A DNA stretch of 64,000 nt, from positions 24,163,217 through 24,227,216 of the forward strand of contig NC_031967.2 of NCBI RefSeq assembly GCF_001858045.2. The letters run 5' to 3'. The stretch's first letter is position 1. Every line of letters begins with the position of its first letter. Below, one piece after another: positions 1-10,539 of the stretch. The notes beneath the pieces were generated by a model. The model was not told the origin of the DNA. It searched no databases and saw only the letters and a program-made list of their open reading frames with translations. A program made the position numbers and the translations under genes. The stretch comes from Oreochromis niloticus. Taxonomy: Eukaryota > Chordata > Actinopteri > Cichliformes > Cichlidae.

Positions 1-185
1 TATTTAGGAATGTAAACATCAGCTGAGGTCCCACAGGATCTTGGCTCGGTCTGGCATCTCTCAGTTTGACCTCGGGACTTTCAGGCCATACTCGGCACAG
101 ATGTTTCTGTATACTACGCCACCTTGTCTATGGTGTTCTATGTATGCCCTGCCTGCTAGCATCTTGCACCCTGCTGCATTACTTT
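1..185 (-). mobile_element. R4/Rex6-like LINE, 3' coding fragment
   Basis: On the minus strand this stretch encodes the degraded cysteine/histidine-rich end of a fish LINE whose better-preserved relatives lie at 10540-11740 (minus) and 35988-37985 (plus). The recognisable part is the KMLAG...IC.EYG region. The equivalent fragment in copy 2 is 57438-57620, where an open frame reads MLAGTGYIEHH. The clade name R4/Rex6 is from memory of the family; the homology to the other two copies is visible by eye. Confidence 0.6.
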
Positions 186-785
186 GTCTCTTTTATGCTA
201 AGTATTAATGTGCTGGAAATTAAATGATTGAATCAAATGTTTTTTTTCGTAGTGTGCGTTCTTCTCTCTATAAACACGATAGCATTAAAATGGGGCTTCC
301 ATCCACCTTGGTCATGTTGGCGCAGAATACCTTTTTAATATCACTGATTCATCTTAATATGGCTTTGTTATATACATTACAATAACACATTATAATTGTT
401 TCTGAATAACTGTTATTTTTTGAAAAACAAAATAAACAGAAACTTTCACTTGAAATTCATCACTAAACAATGAAATGAATGATACACATGTACTATATCC
501 ATATAAAGCAAACAGTTACAGTCAAAATTATATCAAGTAAATTGGTTATCAACAGGACAAATAAGAAAATCCTGCACTTTGTACTTGTTTTTACACTTGT
601 ATCTACAATGTTATTAAAGTTTGTTTAAAAAGAACAAAAAACAAAAATACTGTTCCTTTTAAAGTAAATACTGACCAGAAGGTGAGCTGCTTTGGTACGG
701 AATGCCAGGACTGACATAATGAATGAATTAAATACAATACAATATAAATATAACCTCAGTAAATGAAGTCAGTGTACAGCGGCAG
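186..785. other. AT-rich spacer, shared with copy 2
   Basis: No coding exon, RNA gene or repeat border is recognised. The stretch aligns with about 57625-58222 of copy 2 with scattered substitutions and small indels. It lies beyond the SLAM-like gene on the minus strand and may include old 3' flanking sequence. Confidence 0.5.
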
Positions 786-1050
786 TTATGGGAGCTGTGT
801 ACCAGGACCTGCACTTTGTCGGCGGTAATAACAGCTCGAGCGCTTGCGAGGCGAGTGGGTCTGTCCCCCGCTTTGCTGTGAGACTGGGCTGGGCAGACAT
901 CTCCGAAATCGTCGAAAAACTTTTGCAAAGAGACAATATCTTAACCGACCAGATATCTGAAGATTCAACCACTACATTCTTGGCTACAAAAACATTAAAA
1001 CTGTATCTGGTGACACACAAACAGGGTTTTTCAAAGTACAGTTCTGCTAG
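786..1050 (+). other. Unidentified GC-rich ORF island conserved in both copies
   Basis: A GC-rich block in an AT-rich setting begins with ATG at 788 and reads in frame through a segment containing SVPRFAVRLGWADIS. Copy 2 has the same reading frame at 58224-58427 with mostly conservative changes. In copy 1 the frame runs by chance into the L2 insertion at about 1051. I do not recognise the protein; it may be part of an old transposon rather than a host gene. No splice sites or promoter are evident. Confidence 0.4.
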
Positions 1051-2247
1051 ATCTGAATATTTTTCTAGACTCATAACAAAAAACAAGAGAAATCCCAAGT
1101 TTCTTTTTGACAAAGTTAGTGCTATTGTCTCCCCAGATGTGGTACCTTTAGATATACACTCTAAAGTAGGTAGTAATAAACTCCTCCGATTTTTTGTTGA
1201 TAAGATTAACGACATCAATGCTAAAATCTCCCCAAAGCTTTCTTGTTCTCCGAGTCAAGCACTCCCTTTGCACTCCTGGTCGACTTTTACAACTGTAACA
1301 TATGTTGAATTAGCAGCCCTGGTTGACAAAATGAAGCCGTCCTCAAGCCCCTCAGACATTATCCCCACTAAGCTTTTTATTAATGCCTTTGACACCATTG
1401 GTCCCAGGGTTGTGAACCTTTTTAATGTTTCTCTTCAGACTGGGGTGTTCCCCAGCTTTTTTAAACATGCCATTGTGGAACCAAGGCTCAAAAAACCCAA
1501 CCTGGACCCAACACTACTTCAAAATTTAAGACCTATCTCCAAACTCCCATTTATGTCAAAACTCCTTGAGAAGGCAGTAGCTGTCCACCTTACGGCATAC
1601 TTGTAGAAATATAACATCCATGACCGTTTTCAATCTGGGTTCCGTAAATTGCATTCCACTGAGACAGCACTACTGAAAGTTACTAATGATATTATGATGT
1701 CAGCAGACTCCGGAGAATACACAGTCCTAGTCTTGTTAGGCCTTACCTCAGCCTTTGATACAGTCAACCATACCATCCTGATAAACAGACTGAGAGACCT
1801 GGTGGGGATGTCTGGCTCTGTTCTACACTGGTTTTCATCTTATATATCTGAAAGGAGTTTTAGTGTGTCTGCAAACCAGATCATGTCGGAATCTACAGAT
1901 TTGTTGTGTGGAGTTCTTATCTTATCTTATCTGAAGTATCTTATCATCTAAGATACTTCAGTAAAAAAAAAGAGAAGCTCATCCTGTGGCATCTACCTTC
2001 CAAAAATGCTCTCATACTCTAGCAGTATAAGCTCTACAATCTGGTTCTGATAGACCATGTGGACCGCCATGTTCCATATCATCCCCCACACTCACTGATC
2101 TTTCCAAGCTGTTGCACCCAGATTGTGGAATGCACTTCCCCCATTTCTACGGGGTTTGGACTCAGTGGAGACCTTCAAAAAGCAGCTAAAGACATTTTTA
2201 TTTCAAAAAGCTTTTAATTAGACCAGGGTTTTCATGGTGTATTTTAT

Positions 2248-3167
2248 TTGGTTGGTTGGTAATTTTATTTCAACATGTGAACAATATACAGGTACATTTA
2301 GAAAAGAAAATAAGAGAGAGAGAAAAAAAAATACTATACAAAATACATACAAAAAAAACAAACCATTCTGATTAATTTACATGTTGAAAGGGAGTGGGAG
2401 GAAGTAAACACTTATTTAATCCCACCCCGTTGCCATAAATTATCAGTTAATATTTAGTCAGCTTCCTTACTGATATAATTTGTAATAGAAATAGTGAACA
2501 GATTTCTAATATACTTTATACTATAATATTACATCATGATTATTATTATTTTTTTTTTTTAAATAGAGACATTCACTTAATTTTAATATTTTCCTTTTCT
2601 TTATAGTTTGAGAAGATCATATTTTTATAACTCTTTTTGAACAGTTTTATGTTTGGACATTACTTTAATTCCATATTCAGACTGTTCCATAGTTTCACTC
2701 CATGAACAGAAACACAAAAGCTTTTTCTTGTAGTATGGACCTTCCCTGTTTTGAAGTTACAAAAACCTCTTAAATTATAACTTCCTTCTTTCAAAAAAAA
2801 ACATACTCTGAATATTACCTGGCAGTTCTTTATTTTTTGCTTTGAATAGAATTTGTGTTGTTTGGAATTTCACTAGATTACCCATTTTCAATATTTCAGA
2901 CTGCAAAAATAGTGAGTTTGTATGTTCCCTATAACCTGCATTGTGGATGATTCGAATTGCTTTTTTTTTGAAGAGTAAAAAGTGAATGTAATGTGGTTTT
3001 ATAGTTATTGCCCCAGACCTCTGCACAATAGCTTAAGTATGGTGAAACCAGAGAACAGTATAGAATATGAAGTGATGTTCTGTCGAATACCTGTTTTGCC
3101 TTGTTTAGTACTGCAATGCTTCGTGATACTTTGGAATGAATATATCTTACGTGAGCTCTCCAGTTAA
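2248..3167 (-). mobile_element. Second LINE (Rex1/CR1-like 3' end) nested in L2, antisense
   Basis: The minus strand encodes the C-terminus of a non-LTR reverse transcriptase (frame 3026 to 2775) with KKAIRIIHNAGYREHTNSLF, a motif common at the end of Rex1/CR1/jockey-like proteins. The element's 3' end (left side) is a short CCAA-repeat tail. It is bracketed by a perfect 9-bp target-site duplication GTATTTTAT at 2239-2247 and 3168-3176; removing the insert restores a continuous L2 3' untranslated region. The clade call is tentative, the insertion is clear. Confidence 0.85.
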
Positions 3168-3248
3168 GTATTTTATGACTGTATTATTTTTTTACCTTGT
3201 AAAGCACTTTGTGACATATGTCTGTGAAAGGTGCTATATAAATAAACT

Positions 3249-3270
3249 TTACTTACTTACTTACTTACTT
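3249..3270. repeat. (ACTT)n L2 tail microsatellite
   Basis: Five or more ACTT units terminate the L2 element and mark its 3' border next to the unique sequence shared with copy 2. Confidence 0.9.
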
Positions 3271-3550
3271 AGTTTCCACATGCCGGTTGTTGGTGTGCAG
3301 AAACTAAAAACAATGGTCACCAGGCCAAAGTAATGGTTTTGACTCGATCAGCGTTAACCCCGCCCCCTGAGCTTGATGGGTGAGGCTGACAGATAAAATG
3401 ACTTCATGGTGAGAGCTGAAGGACTCAACTCTGCCAAAATGAATTAATTAAATACACCATTAAATAATTAATTAAAAATTGAAATAATTAATTAAATACA
3501 TATTTATAACACGTTTAAGTAATTCATTATTGACACATTTAATTAACTGT

Positions 3551-5784
3551 TCACAGATCTTGTTGACCTCTTGGTGGTGCTGTGTATGTAGCAGATTTTT
3601 TTGGCTTCTGCAACAAGCTGTAAACTGACTCAGTCTGTTTGGAGGCCTGTGCCTTCTCCATGGTGGCACTCTCTGAAGTACTTTGTGTGTTGTTGCCAGA
3701 GCAGACTGTCACTTCTGGACAGGTGTAGATGGTATCTACTTTGTGGCTTTCCATGGAGATCATTTCCTGTCTTGGGCTGCTGGTCTGGCTGGACTGAAAG
3801 ATGTCCACGTTCTCATTAGCAGGGTCAGGATCATTGGAAGACGAGACTCTAGACTGAGATAATGACAGCGTTCTTATGGGCTGAACTTTAGATGCTTGTA
3901 CATGGAAATAATGAAGTAAAATATGTATTCAGTCATATTATCACACCATGTACCAGAAGTAACTTTCATAACTCTAGCAATGAGCAGGTTATAAGATAAA
4001 TATCTGCTACCAAATACATCTTACCTGGTAGGATTTGTATTTAGTTTTAACTAAAAAGAAAGAAAATGCTCCGAGAGTTATTAATATAGAAACAGGAATA
4101 AGTATTCCTTTTAGCATGAGTTGTTGTGATTTCTCTTCATCTTTATTTGATTTAAAACCTGCAGATATGAAAACATAGTTTCAATGAGTATTTTTTTTCT
4201 TTTCAGACATAAAAATAAAATGACTTTTATGATAGCAAACAATAATCTAATTATTTAAATTACAGGGAAAGACAATATTCAATTTATTTGTCAAAAATAA
4301 AACCAACAGCCTGTTATTTAAATATAATACTTAATACTCACACATTAAGCTTTCAGAAGCCTTATTTGTGCTAACATGGTTGCTGCCACTGCAGACCACA
4401 GCTCTGTTCTCAGTGAAGATGGTGATGTTGACCTCATTGAATGATTTCTGGGATGTTCTGCAGCCGTCTTCATCACAAACAGACCAAAGCCAATAATCCT
4501 GGATGGAGCAGTTTACTGTGATACTGCAGAGTCCAGCAGACTGGTTGGAGCCAAGCTTTGACATTATAATGACAGGTGTGGGAACCACATCTGTAACATT
4601 GAGCCAAACAGATAAATTAATGATTTAATGCAAAACGGAGAACTGACAATGACCTGGATGATTCTAAATTTGTAGGATATATGATGTTGTGGTTAAAGAC
4701 AACAACAGATTCTGTTTTCCCTTCAGTCACAAGGAAATGTAAAAGCTGACTGTAAGACAAATGCTACCAAATCCAGAAAAATATAATATGTAAAACAGAT
4801 TCATCCCATATGGAAAAGATATATATAAATCTTATAATATTTGTATCTGTCTTGTGTGAAACTTGTATGAAAAGCATACAAGAGTGAAAACAGATATAAG
4901 ATCCCTTGAAAAATTATATAAATGAAACTTGTATGTTTTGGATACTTACTAAAACAATATATGAAAGTAATGAGAAAGGGGCCACTTTCATGAGTAAATC
5001 ATATAAGCCTTATATGATTCACTATATGAAGTAGGCCACATCTTATGCAAGTCTTTTATAGGTTTTTACTATTTCTTTTCCATATGGGATGGCTAAAGGC
5101 TAAAGACAAAGTTCTGCTTATAACTCACCTTGAACAATGACTTGATGTTTCTCTGTCACTGAAATAAAGTTTTGGCTGTATGAGACTTCATATATGCCAG
5201 CGTCTGTATCAGCCAGGTTATTAATACACAAGGAGAGGTTCCCAGCACTATAAACCACTCTGTCTTTGTATATTGGATTGATTTCTGTATCATCAGCAAT
5301 AATTATTGTGTTAAATTTCCATTCACTACGTTTATATGGTGGCGGTTTCCTGACATTCAGACACTGAGCTGTTTTTCAGTTGATAATATGTCGCTGTTGG
5401 GTCCTCTGCCATGAGACCTTAAAAATATATTGAAACACATTATTCCACCTTTAAAGCACAACATGCACACAATACATAAATTTAATTAGGTATATGGTGT
5501 ATGATAAAGGAAATCACTTTGATATCTTTTGTTTTGTCACATTAGGTTGAGAGTAATTATTTTTATTACATCATACCACCCCCCCAAACATTTCATTTCA
5601 TTTATTAAACTTTGCTTTAATCATCACAGTGACAGTTATTTTCCTAATGAAATCTCTGATACATATCTTAAAAAATAGATTCAAATAAATAATAAATAGA
5701 TTAAGGTTGAAATTAGATATGCTAATAAAAATATATTATATTCACCTTACCTGTGACAATCCAAAAACTCAGAAGCAGAATCAT
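3551..5784 (-). pseudogene. SLAM/CD48-like Ig receptor, copy 1, V exon frameshifted
   Basis: Five exons on the minus strand mirror copy 2. Leader 5751-5784 (MILLLSFWIVTG); Ig V-like exon 5129-5417; Ig C2-like exon 4342-4590 with CSITVNC, SVCDEDGC and VVCSG cysteines; transmembrane exon 4025-4158 (helix ILIPVSILITLGAFSFFLV); tail exon 3551-3880. The V exon is 289 nt instead of 291: a GT unit is missing from the GTGTGTCTG run (near 5360), shifting the frame after NSSV and bringing early stops. All other exons stay open, so the lesion looks young. The tail differs from copy 2: the HVYESV tyrosine is gone (PANENV) and the C-terminus runs on past SVYSLL. A MITE sits in the V-C2 intron. A rescue by alternative splicing is not excluded. 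Confidence 0.85.
4805..5088. mobile_element. MITE with CCCATATGGAAAAGA inverted ends
   Basis: A 284-bp AT-rich insert begins CCCATATGGAAAAGA and ends with the inverted copy TCTTTTCCATATGGG (one or two mismatches further in). It lies in the V-C2 intron of SLAM-like copy 1. Copy 2 has no insert at the matching place (near 59888). Flanks show only AT at each side, so the target duplication may be 2 bp. No coding capacity. Confidence 0.85.
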
Positions 5785-6159
5785 TTTTAATCCATCAGAG
5801 TTTTGAATGGAAGAAAAGTGGAATTCCTCAAATGGAAATCTGCTGTGCCTGGTTTCTCTGGTGCAGCCAGCTATGAATGCAGCAAATATAGCAGGTGTCA
5901 GATAGAAGAAGAAAATCCTTCAAAGCCCAGCGAGCGATACACCATCTGCTGGTTCAGAGAAAAGTAGCTGCCAAATGCAGCTAAACTACACTTCAATTAA
6001 TTAATGATGATCTGGTTATTTCTGTTCATTCATAAATGTTATGATTCAAATACAAGAGGTGAAGAGGATATTAGGGTAGACCTTTGTGTGTGTGACTGGA
6101 TGTTAGCATGCTGTGTGTAGCACAGAAACATTAAGACTGTTCATTTGATTAGAGCAGTA
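5785..6159. other. 5' flank of SLAM-like copy 1
   Basis: This is presumably upstream promoter and 5' UTR for the minus-strand gene. It is nearly the same as 60569-60940 in copy 2. No TATA box or clear transcription start can be picked by eye. Confidence 0.4.
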
Positions 6160-6655
6160 AATAGTTTCCACACTGAGGGAGCATTTAGGATGAAGAGTGG
6201 AAAGGCAGACCCAGATGACATTTCTGTTGAGGACAGGGAATAACTATGGGAAACTATGGGTTGTTGAAGCGAAGTTGAGAAGAGAGGTGACAATCACTAC
6301 AGCTGTACGGTTTGCAGACGATGGCACTTACAAAAAGACAGGAGGCTGAGCTGAAGATTTTCACTGGGAGTGAGCAGAATGGACAGGATTAGAAATGAGT
6401 ACATCAGAGGGACGGCTCAGGTTGAGCTGTTTGAAGACAAAGTCAGAGAGACAAGGCTGAGATGGTTTGGACATGTGCAGAGGAGGGATAGTTGATATAC
6501 TAAACAAAGGATGTTGAAGATGGAGCTGTTAGGCAGGAGGAAAAGAAAAGGACCACAGAGAAGATTCATGGATGTAGTGAAGAAGGACATACAGAGGGTT
6601 GGTGTGACAGAAGAGGATGATAGGGATGAAGATGGATGGAGTCAGATGATCCTGT
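6160..6655 (+). mobile_element. RTE-type LINE 3' relic
   Basis: The plus strand holds broken frames of the C-terminal part of a fish non-LTR reverse transcriptase. The RLRWFGHVQRR-like block near 6450-6490, a basic GRRKRK-like block and a V.EEDDRDEDGW-like end are typical of RTE-related elements. The palm (FADDGTY) is recognisable near 6310. It is shared with copy 2 (60940-61470), so it predates the duplication. Confidence 0.7.
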
Positions 6656-7269
6656 ATTCACCTGATGTTTGAAGGTTGTTTGTGTTGGGTGGTGCCCATT
6701 AGTATTTCAAACCCTTTGCCTTCACCTCCTTGTATCTCATATCTTAGAGATGATTGTCTCACCAGTGAATATCTGAGGCCAGGTAGTAAGAAGATTCCCT
6801 ACGATTCTGCTGGAAACAATTTAGAACAATTTAGGACACAAAGAAAAAATAAAAACTAAACAGAAAAACATAAACATTTCCAGGTGACATTCATGATAAA
6901 TCTTTAAAAAAGCTCAAATATTATTTCAGGATTTATTTAGTGCACAGAGCTCAACTGTTTGACCCAAGTACTTAACATTTTATTTTGAAAATACTTGATT
7001 CCCTGCAGATGGATTGTATATAGCTTTAGTTGTAGTTTTGGTATTGTTCTTCATTTGTTACCTCAGTTTTTCCTGCTCATTCTCATTAATCCAGGTTAAA
7101 TGTTAAAACCTGCCACTTTCCTGAATGATGACTGGATCACTTTCTGTTGTGAGTGAATTTGTCCCTTTTTGTAAATCACCTGCAGTTACAGATGCCCCCA
7201 CTAGAGGTCATGAACACTGTCTGATTCACCTGGTGCTGTGGTGTAGAAAGTCAGCAGAGAACTACACTT
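6656..7269. other. Spacer without recognised gene
   Basis: AT-rich sequence shared with copy 2, which has an extra segment (61925-62265). Nothing coding is seen. Confidence 0.4.
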
Positions 7270-8210
7270 CACAGGTCAGGGCCAGTAAGTTGTGAGGTGG
7301 GGTGTCAGTTATTCAGACCAGCACATCCCACAGATGTTCGATTGGAATGACATCTGGGGAATTTGGAGGCCAAGTCAACACCTCAAACTTGTTGTTCTCC
7401 TCAAACCGTTCCGAGATCATTTGCTTTGCTTTGTGGCAGGAGAGATTGTCCTATTGAAAGAGGCCGCAGCCATCAGGGTTTGATTAAGTAGGTGGTAAAA
7501 GTAACATTCATGTCCATGGATGGCAGAACCTAAGGTCCCCCTGGAGAAAATTGCCCAACACATAGTGGATCTTGGTGCCTGGTGTTTCCCAAGTAATCAA
7601 CGCACAAGCACCTGGCTATCCACATAATGTAAAAGAAAATGTGATTCATCAAACCAGCCCACTTTCATTCATTGCTCTGTGGTCCAGTTCTGACGCTCAC
7701 AGGAGCGTTGGTGGTGGTTTCTGTAGTGAACAGAGGTCAGCATGGGAACCCTGACTGGTCTACACCTGTGCTGTCCCATACTCAACAAACTGTGATGCTC
7801 TGTGTGTTCTAACACCTACCTATCAGAACCAGCATGAACTTTTTCAATAACTTGAGCTACAGTAACTCGTCTGTTGGATTAGACCACCCAGGTTAGCCTT
7901 CACTCCAATTGTGCATCAGTGAGCCTTGGCCATCCATGATCCTGTCACTGCTTCACCGCTGTTCCTTCTGCGGACCAAATTTGATCGACCACTGCAGACT
8001 GGGAACGCCCCACAAGAGCTCCAGTTTTAGAGATGCTATGACCCAGTCATCTAGCCATCACAGTTTTGGACTTCACAAACTTAACTTTGAGAATAAAATG
8101 TTCACTTTTCCCCAATAAATCCCACTCACTAACAGGTGCCATGATAAAGAAATATTCAGTGTTATTGAATTTACCTGAGAATGTTTATAATGTTATGCTG
8201 ATTGATGTAT
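7270..8210 (-). mobile_element. Tc1-like transposon relic
   Basis: Read on the minus strand, this matches a degraded Tc1/IS630-type transposase gene of the kind common in fish. The equivalent in copy 2 keeps the GGGSVMFWEIFSWGTLG block and the WPPNSPDVIPIEHLWD block carrying the catalytic glutamate. Copy 1 lost about 30 bp near 7560 that copy 2 retains. It is shared with copy 2, so older than the duplication. Borders are approximate. Confidence 0.75.
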
Positions 8211-8840
8211 AATCCAGCCAACATGCCAACAGCATAACTCAGTGAGATAATCTGCACTACACACACTGTTGATATTTTCAGATCAGATAAACATGAAAAG
8301 AAAATCCACATGTATGAAGCCACAGCTCTTCAGTAAATATACAGTTTGTATCGTGGGTGTGTGTTTGAGTGCTCACACACTTAACATGGTTATATTAACA
8401 TTTTAACCAATAATCTCAATGAAATGTTTGGTTTATGATACAAAATATAACACAGAGGACGTCATTTAGAGCAACACAGGAGAAGCTAAATATAAATAAA
8501 TGGAAGAAAAAACAGTTTCTCACCTTCAGTGTTTCCATGGATGACTGTACTGAGCACTAAAATAATGAATGAAACATCATCAGACATTATACAACTGACA
8601 AAATCACAATAAATATATAAACTTTGGCTTTTTAAAGGTAAATCTTGAGATGGCACAGTTATTGCTTATCATCAAATGTATGTGATACTATTATCTGTCA
8701 AACAGACTGGAGACATGAAAAAGAACTTTAAAAAACATAAAAACATAAACATATTAATAAATTGTGTACAGTGAATGTAATGTATGCAAACAGCAGCAGT
8801 GTATCTAAGTTTAAACAGTCACTGTTATGCTTTGTTGGAT

Positions 8841-9735
8841 AGTGGTGTGCGATACTGCATATTTTGGTATCGATCCGATACCAAGTAAATACGGGTCACT
8901 ATCGCTGATACTCATACTTTTCAATAAATAAGGGGGATGCTTCATTCAATTGCTAAATCTCAGTCTCAATCACTCTCAATTTTCATGACCTTAAGTATGT
9001 TTTGTGATGTTTCCTTTTTTATTATTAAATAGTTAAAACCCTGGACATAATTAGGACAACATTTATAACTAAATAGAAAATGCTTTATTATTGTGGCGGG
9101 GCGTGGTCTGCGATGCCGCTGCAAGTGAGATGGACTCACCTGCCCGGCATCTACAATCACGCCTCACTGGCTTAAAACCTGTGCTCTGCTTGTGTTGTTG
9201 TTGTTGGTGGTGGTGATGTATACCGCTGGCAGCGAGAGAGCTGCAGTCACTGAATGTACAGCAGCCGTGTGATTACTGTGAGATTAAATGATGCTGCGAA
9301 ACATTAAAATGTCATTGGGTCAGCCATGGTGGTTTACAGTGGGTCTGAAACCCAGGAAGGAGTACGCGCTTGACCGAGGACTGGGCCAGCAGAGGGAGGA
9401 GCTGGTGCAAATGGTGGCCAAGCTGGTGGCCATGCAGCGGGAGCAGACTGAGTGCCACCTGCAGAGGATGAAGAATCTGGCGGCTCTGATCCGGTCCTGC
9501 TCGACATCGCTGCCCCTGCCTACAACCCTCAACTGCGCGGAGCCCGTGCCGGCCGCCAGGGTGGAACTAGTCAGTATGCAGCCTGCCGCCGCACCCATCC
9601 CCACTCCTCGGGTGGAAGCGGCTGGGGCCCAGCAGGTGCCTGCACCCGTCCCAGTGTTCTGACAAGAAGGTCCTACTTCGTGAAAACATCCTACGGTAGC
9701 GTAAAATCGATATTTGGATCTATCCGCCCACCACT
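8841..9735. mobile_element. DNA transposon relic with AGTGGTGKGCG ends
   Basis: The left end reads AGTGGTGTGCGATA followed by a GGTATCGATCCGATACC-type block, a common fish repeat. The right end, inverted, reads AGTGGTGGGCGGATA near 9735. It lies between the two orphan leader exons and is itself interrupted by an LTR/gag-like insert at about 9091-9662. No target duplication was recognised. Confidence 0.5.
9091..9662 (+). mobile_element. LTR-retrotransposon fragment with gag-like ORF
   Basis: GC-rich sequence unlike its surroundings begins TGTGGCGGGGCGTGGTCTGC, which looks like an LTR start. An open frame 9288-9662 follows, with a predicted coiled-coil stretch (REELVQMVAKLVAMQREQTE) and a proline/alanine-rich end, as in gag-type proteins. 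There is no protease, pol or second LTR. The assignment is by composition and style, not by a firm motif. Confidence 0.45.
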
Positions 9736-9889
9736 AGTGTTGAAGCTGTCGGGTAAACAGGTTAAAGCAGTGATACACTGTAATTGTCACCAGTGAGAAA
9801 CATTTTCCTTCATCGCTGCCATTCAAACAGTAAAGGTGTGTATTGTACTCACAGAATAACCCCAGCAAACAGAGCAAAGAGTGCCCCAT

Positions 9890-10345
9890 CCTCACGTCCA
9901 GCCCTGCACGCTGATCTGCATCTAATCTCAAAGTGTTCGACTTTGCATTGACAATAAATGCAGAACAAAGAGAAGCTGCACTTAATGTAGATAAGACCAG
10001 AGTTTATATTCAGTTCCTCCTTCTATCACCTCTCTGTGCTTCCTTCCTTTTACTCCAACCTGAAATAGCTCCTGTAGCTTTGACCACAGCAGTTGTGTGA
10101 CGTGTTCTTTCTCTCTAATATATAAAGTTGCTCTGTTGCTTAGTTACTGACACACTTTGCAGGTCATAGTTTTGTCTTTGTTGTCGTGTCCTGTGGATCC
10201 TGCTGGAGTTTTCTTCTTCTGCAGACTGAGAGTCATCTTCTGAGCCAGTGTTTTGAAATATTCATTAATATTCATGGTGATACAGATGTCATCTCATCCC
10301 CCTTTGTCACACTCCTACTTCTACACTTCAATATACTTTTAGTTG
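9890..10345. other. 5' flank of orphan leader exon
   Basis: Presumed ancestral promoter side of the minus-strand leader exon. No element or gene recognised; no TATA box can be chosen with confidence. Confidence 0.35.
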
Positions 10346-10465
10346 GTCACAGGTAAGGGGCAGAGATAGCTCAGTAGGAAGTGTGTTTGCCCCATGATCA
10401 GAAAGGTGGGAGTTCAAATCCACCAAACGGATACTCTGAGGTACCACTGAGCAAGGTATCATCTC
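10346..10465 (+). repeat. tRNA-derived SINE
   Basis: The body GATAGCTCAGTAGGAAG resembles a pol III A box and GGGAGTTCAAATCC a B box, at tRNA-like spacing, followed by a non-tRNA tail. This is SINE structure rather than a tRNA gene: there is no cloverleaf acceptor stem. It resembles the interrupted SINE at 41955-42440 and cichlid AFC-type SINEs as I remember them. Confidence 0.7.
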
Positions 10466-10539
10466 TATAGAAGTCTAATTTCCTATTGGATTAATAAAGA
10501 ACACATTATTATTATGGAAATTATTTTCTTCGCTGAGTC

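Larger units (their letters stand above)
1051..3270 (+). mobile_element. LINE-2 (L2) element, 5'-truncated, internally deleted
   Basis: The plus strand encodes an L2-type reverse transcriptase. The fingers/palm start contains NLRPISKLPFMSKLLEK (in the frame ending at the stop near 1604), then FQSGFRKLHSTETAL and SAFDTVNHTIL after that stop. The frame is lost near 1950 and the C-terminal RLWNALPPFLRGLDS motif resumes near 2110. The 3' tail (about 3195-3270) is typical of L2: GCTATATAAATAAAC followed by an (ACTT)n run at 3249-3270. Copy 2 of the duplication (near 58485) shows the unoccupied site, so both borders are known to within a few bases. A second LINE interrupts it at 2248-3167. Confidence 0.9.
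1..8830. repeat. Segmental duplication, copy 1 (left side truncated by window)
   Basis: This block matches 57438-64000 in the same orientation and order: R4-type LINE tail, small GC-rich ORF, SLAM-like gene, RTE relic, Tc1 relic, orphan leader exon. The first bases of the window equal those at 57438, and the match runs at least to about 8810, where copy 2 leaves the window. Copy 1 is longer mainly because of an L2 insertion (1051-3270) and a MITE (4805-5088), both absent from copy 2. Copy 1 lacks a segment of about 340 bp present in copy 2 near 61925-62265. Divergence was not computed. Confidence 0.95.
8524..9889 (-). pseudogene. Orphan two-exon Fc-receptor-like signal peptide
   Basis: Two minus-strand exons encode a split signal peptide. 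Exon 1 is 9853-9889 (37 nt, MGHSLLCLLGLF) and is followed by donor GTGAGT. Exon 2 is 8524-8556 (33 nt, LSTVIHGNTE) with acceptor TTTTAG and donor GTGAG. Lengths and phases equal those of the plus-strand receptor at 29083 and 33619 (MGHSLLYVLELL plus LLSTLDYANQD). No Ig exon of that receptor type follows on the minus strand; the next things are Tc1 and RTE relics and the SLAM-like gene. The leader has therefore been separated from its body, or it splices in phase to the SLAM-like V exon. Copy 2 keeps exon 2 at 63711-63743. Confidence 0.75.

Noticed and set aside
10346..10465. Possible tRNA gene from A- and B-box-like motifs
   Set aside because: No cloverleaf or acceptor stem, and a second related copy with non-tRNA tail exists; it is a SINE.
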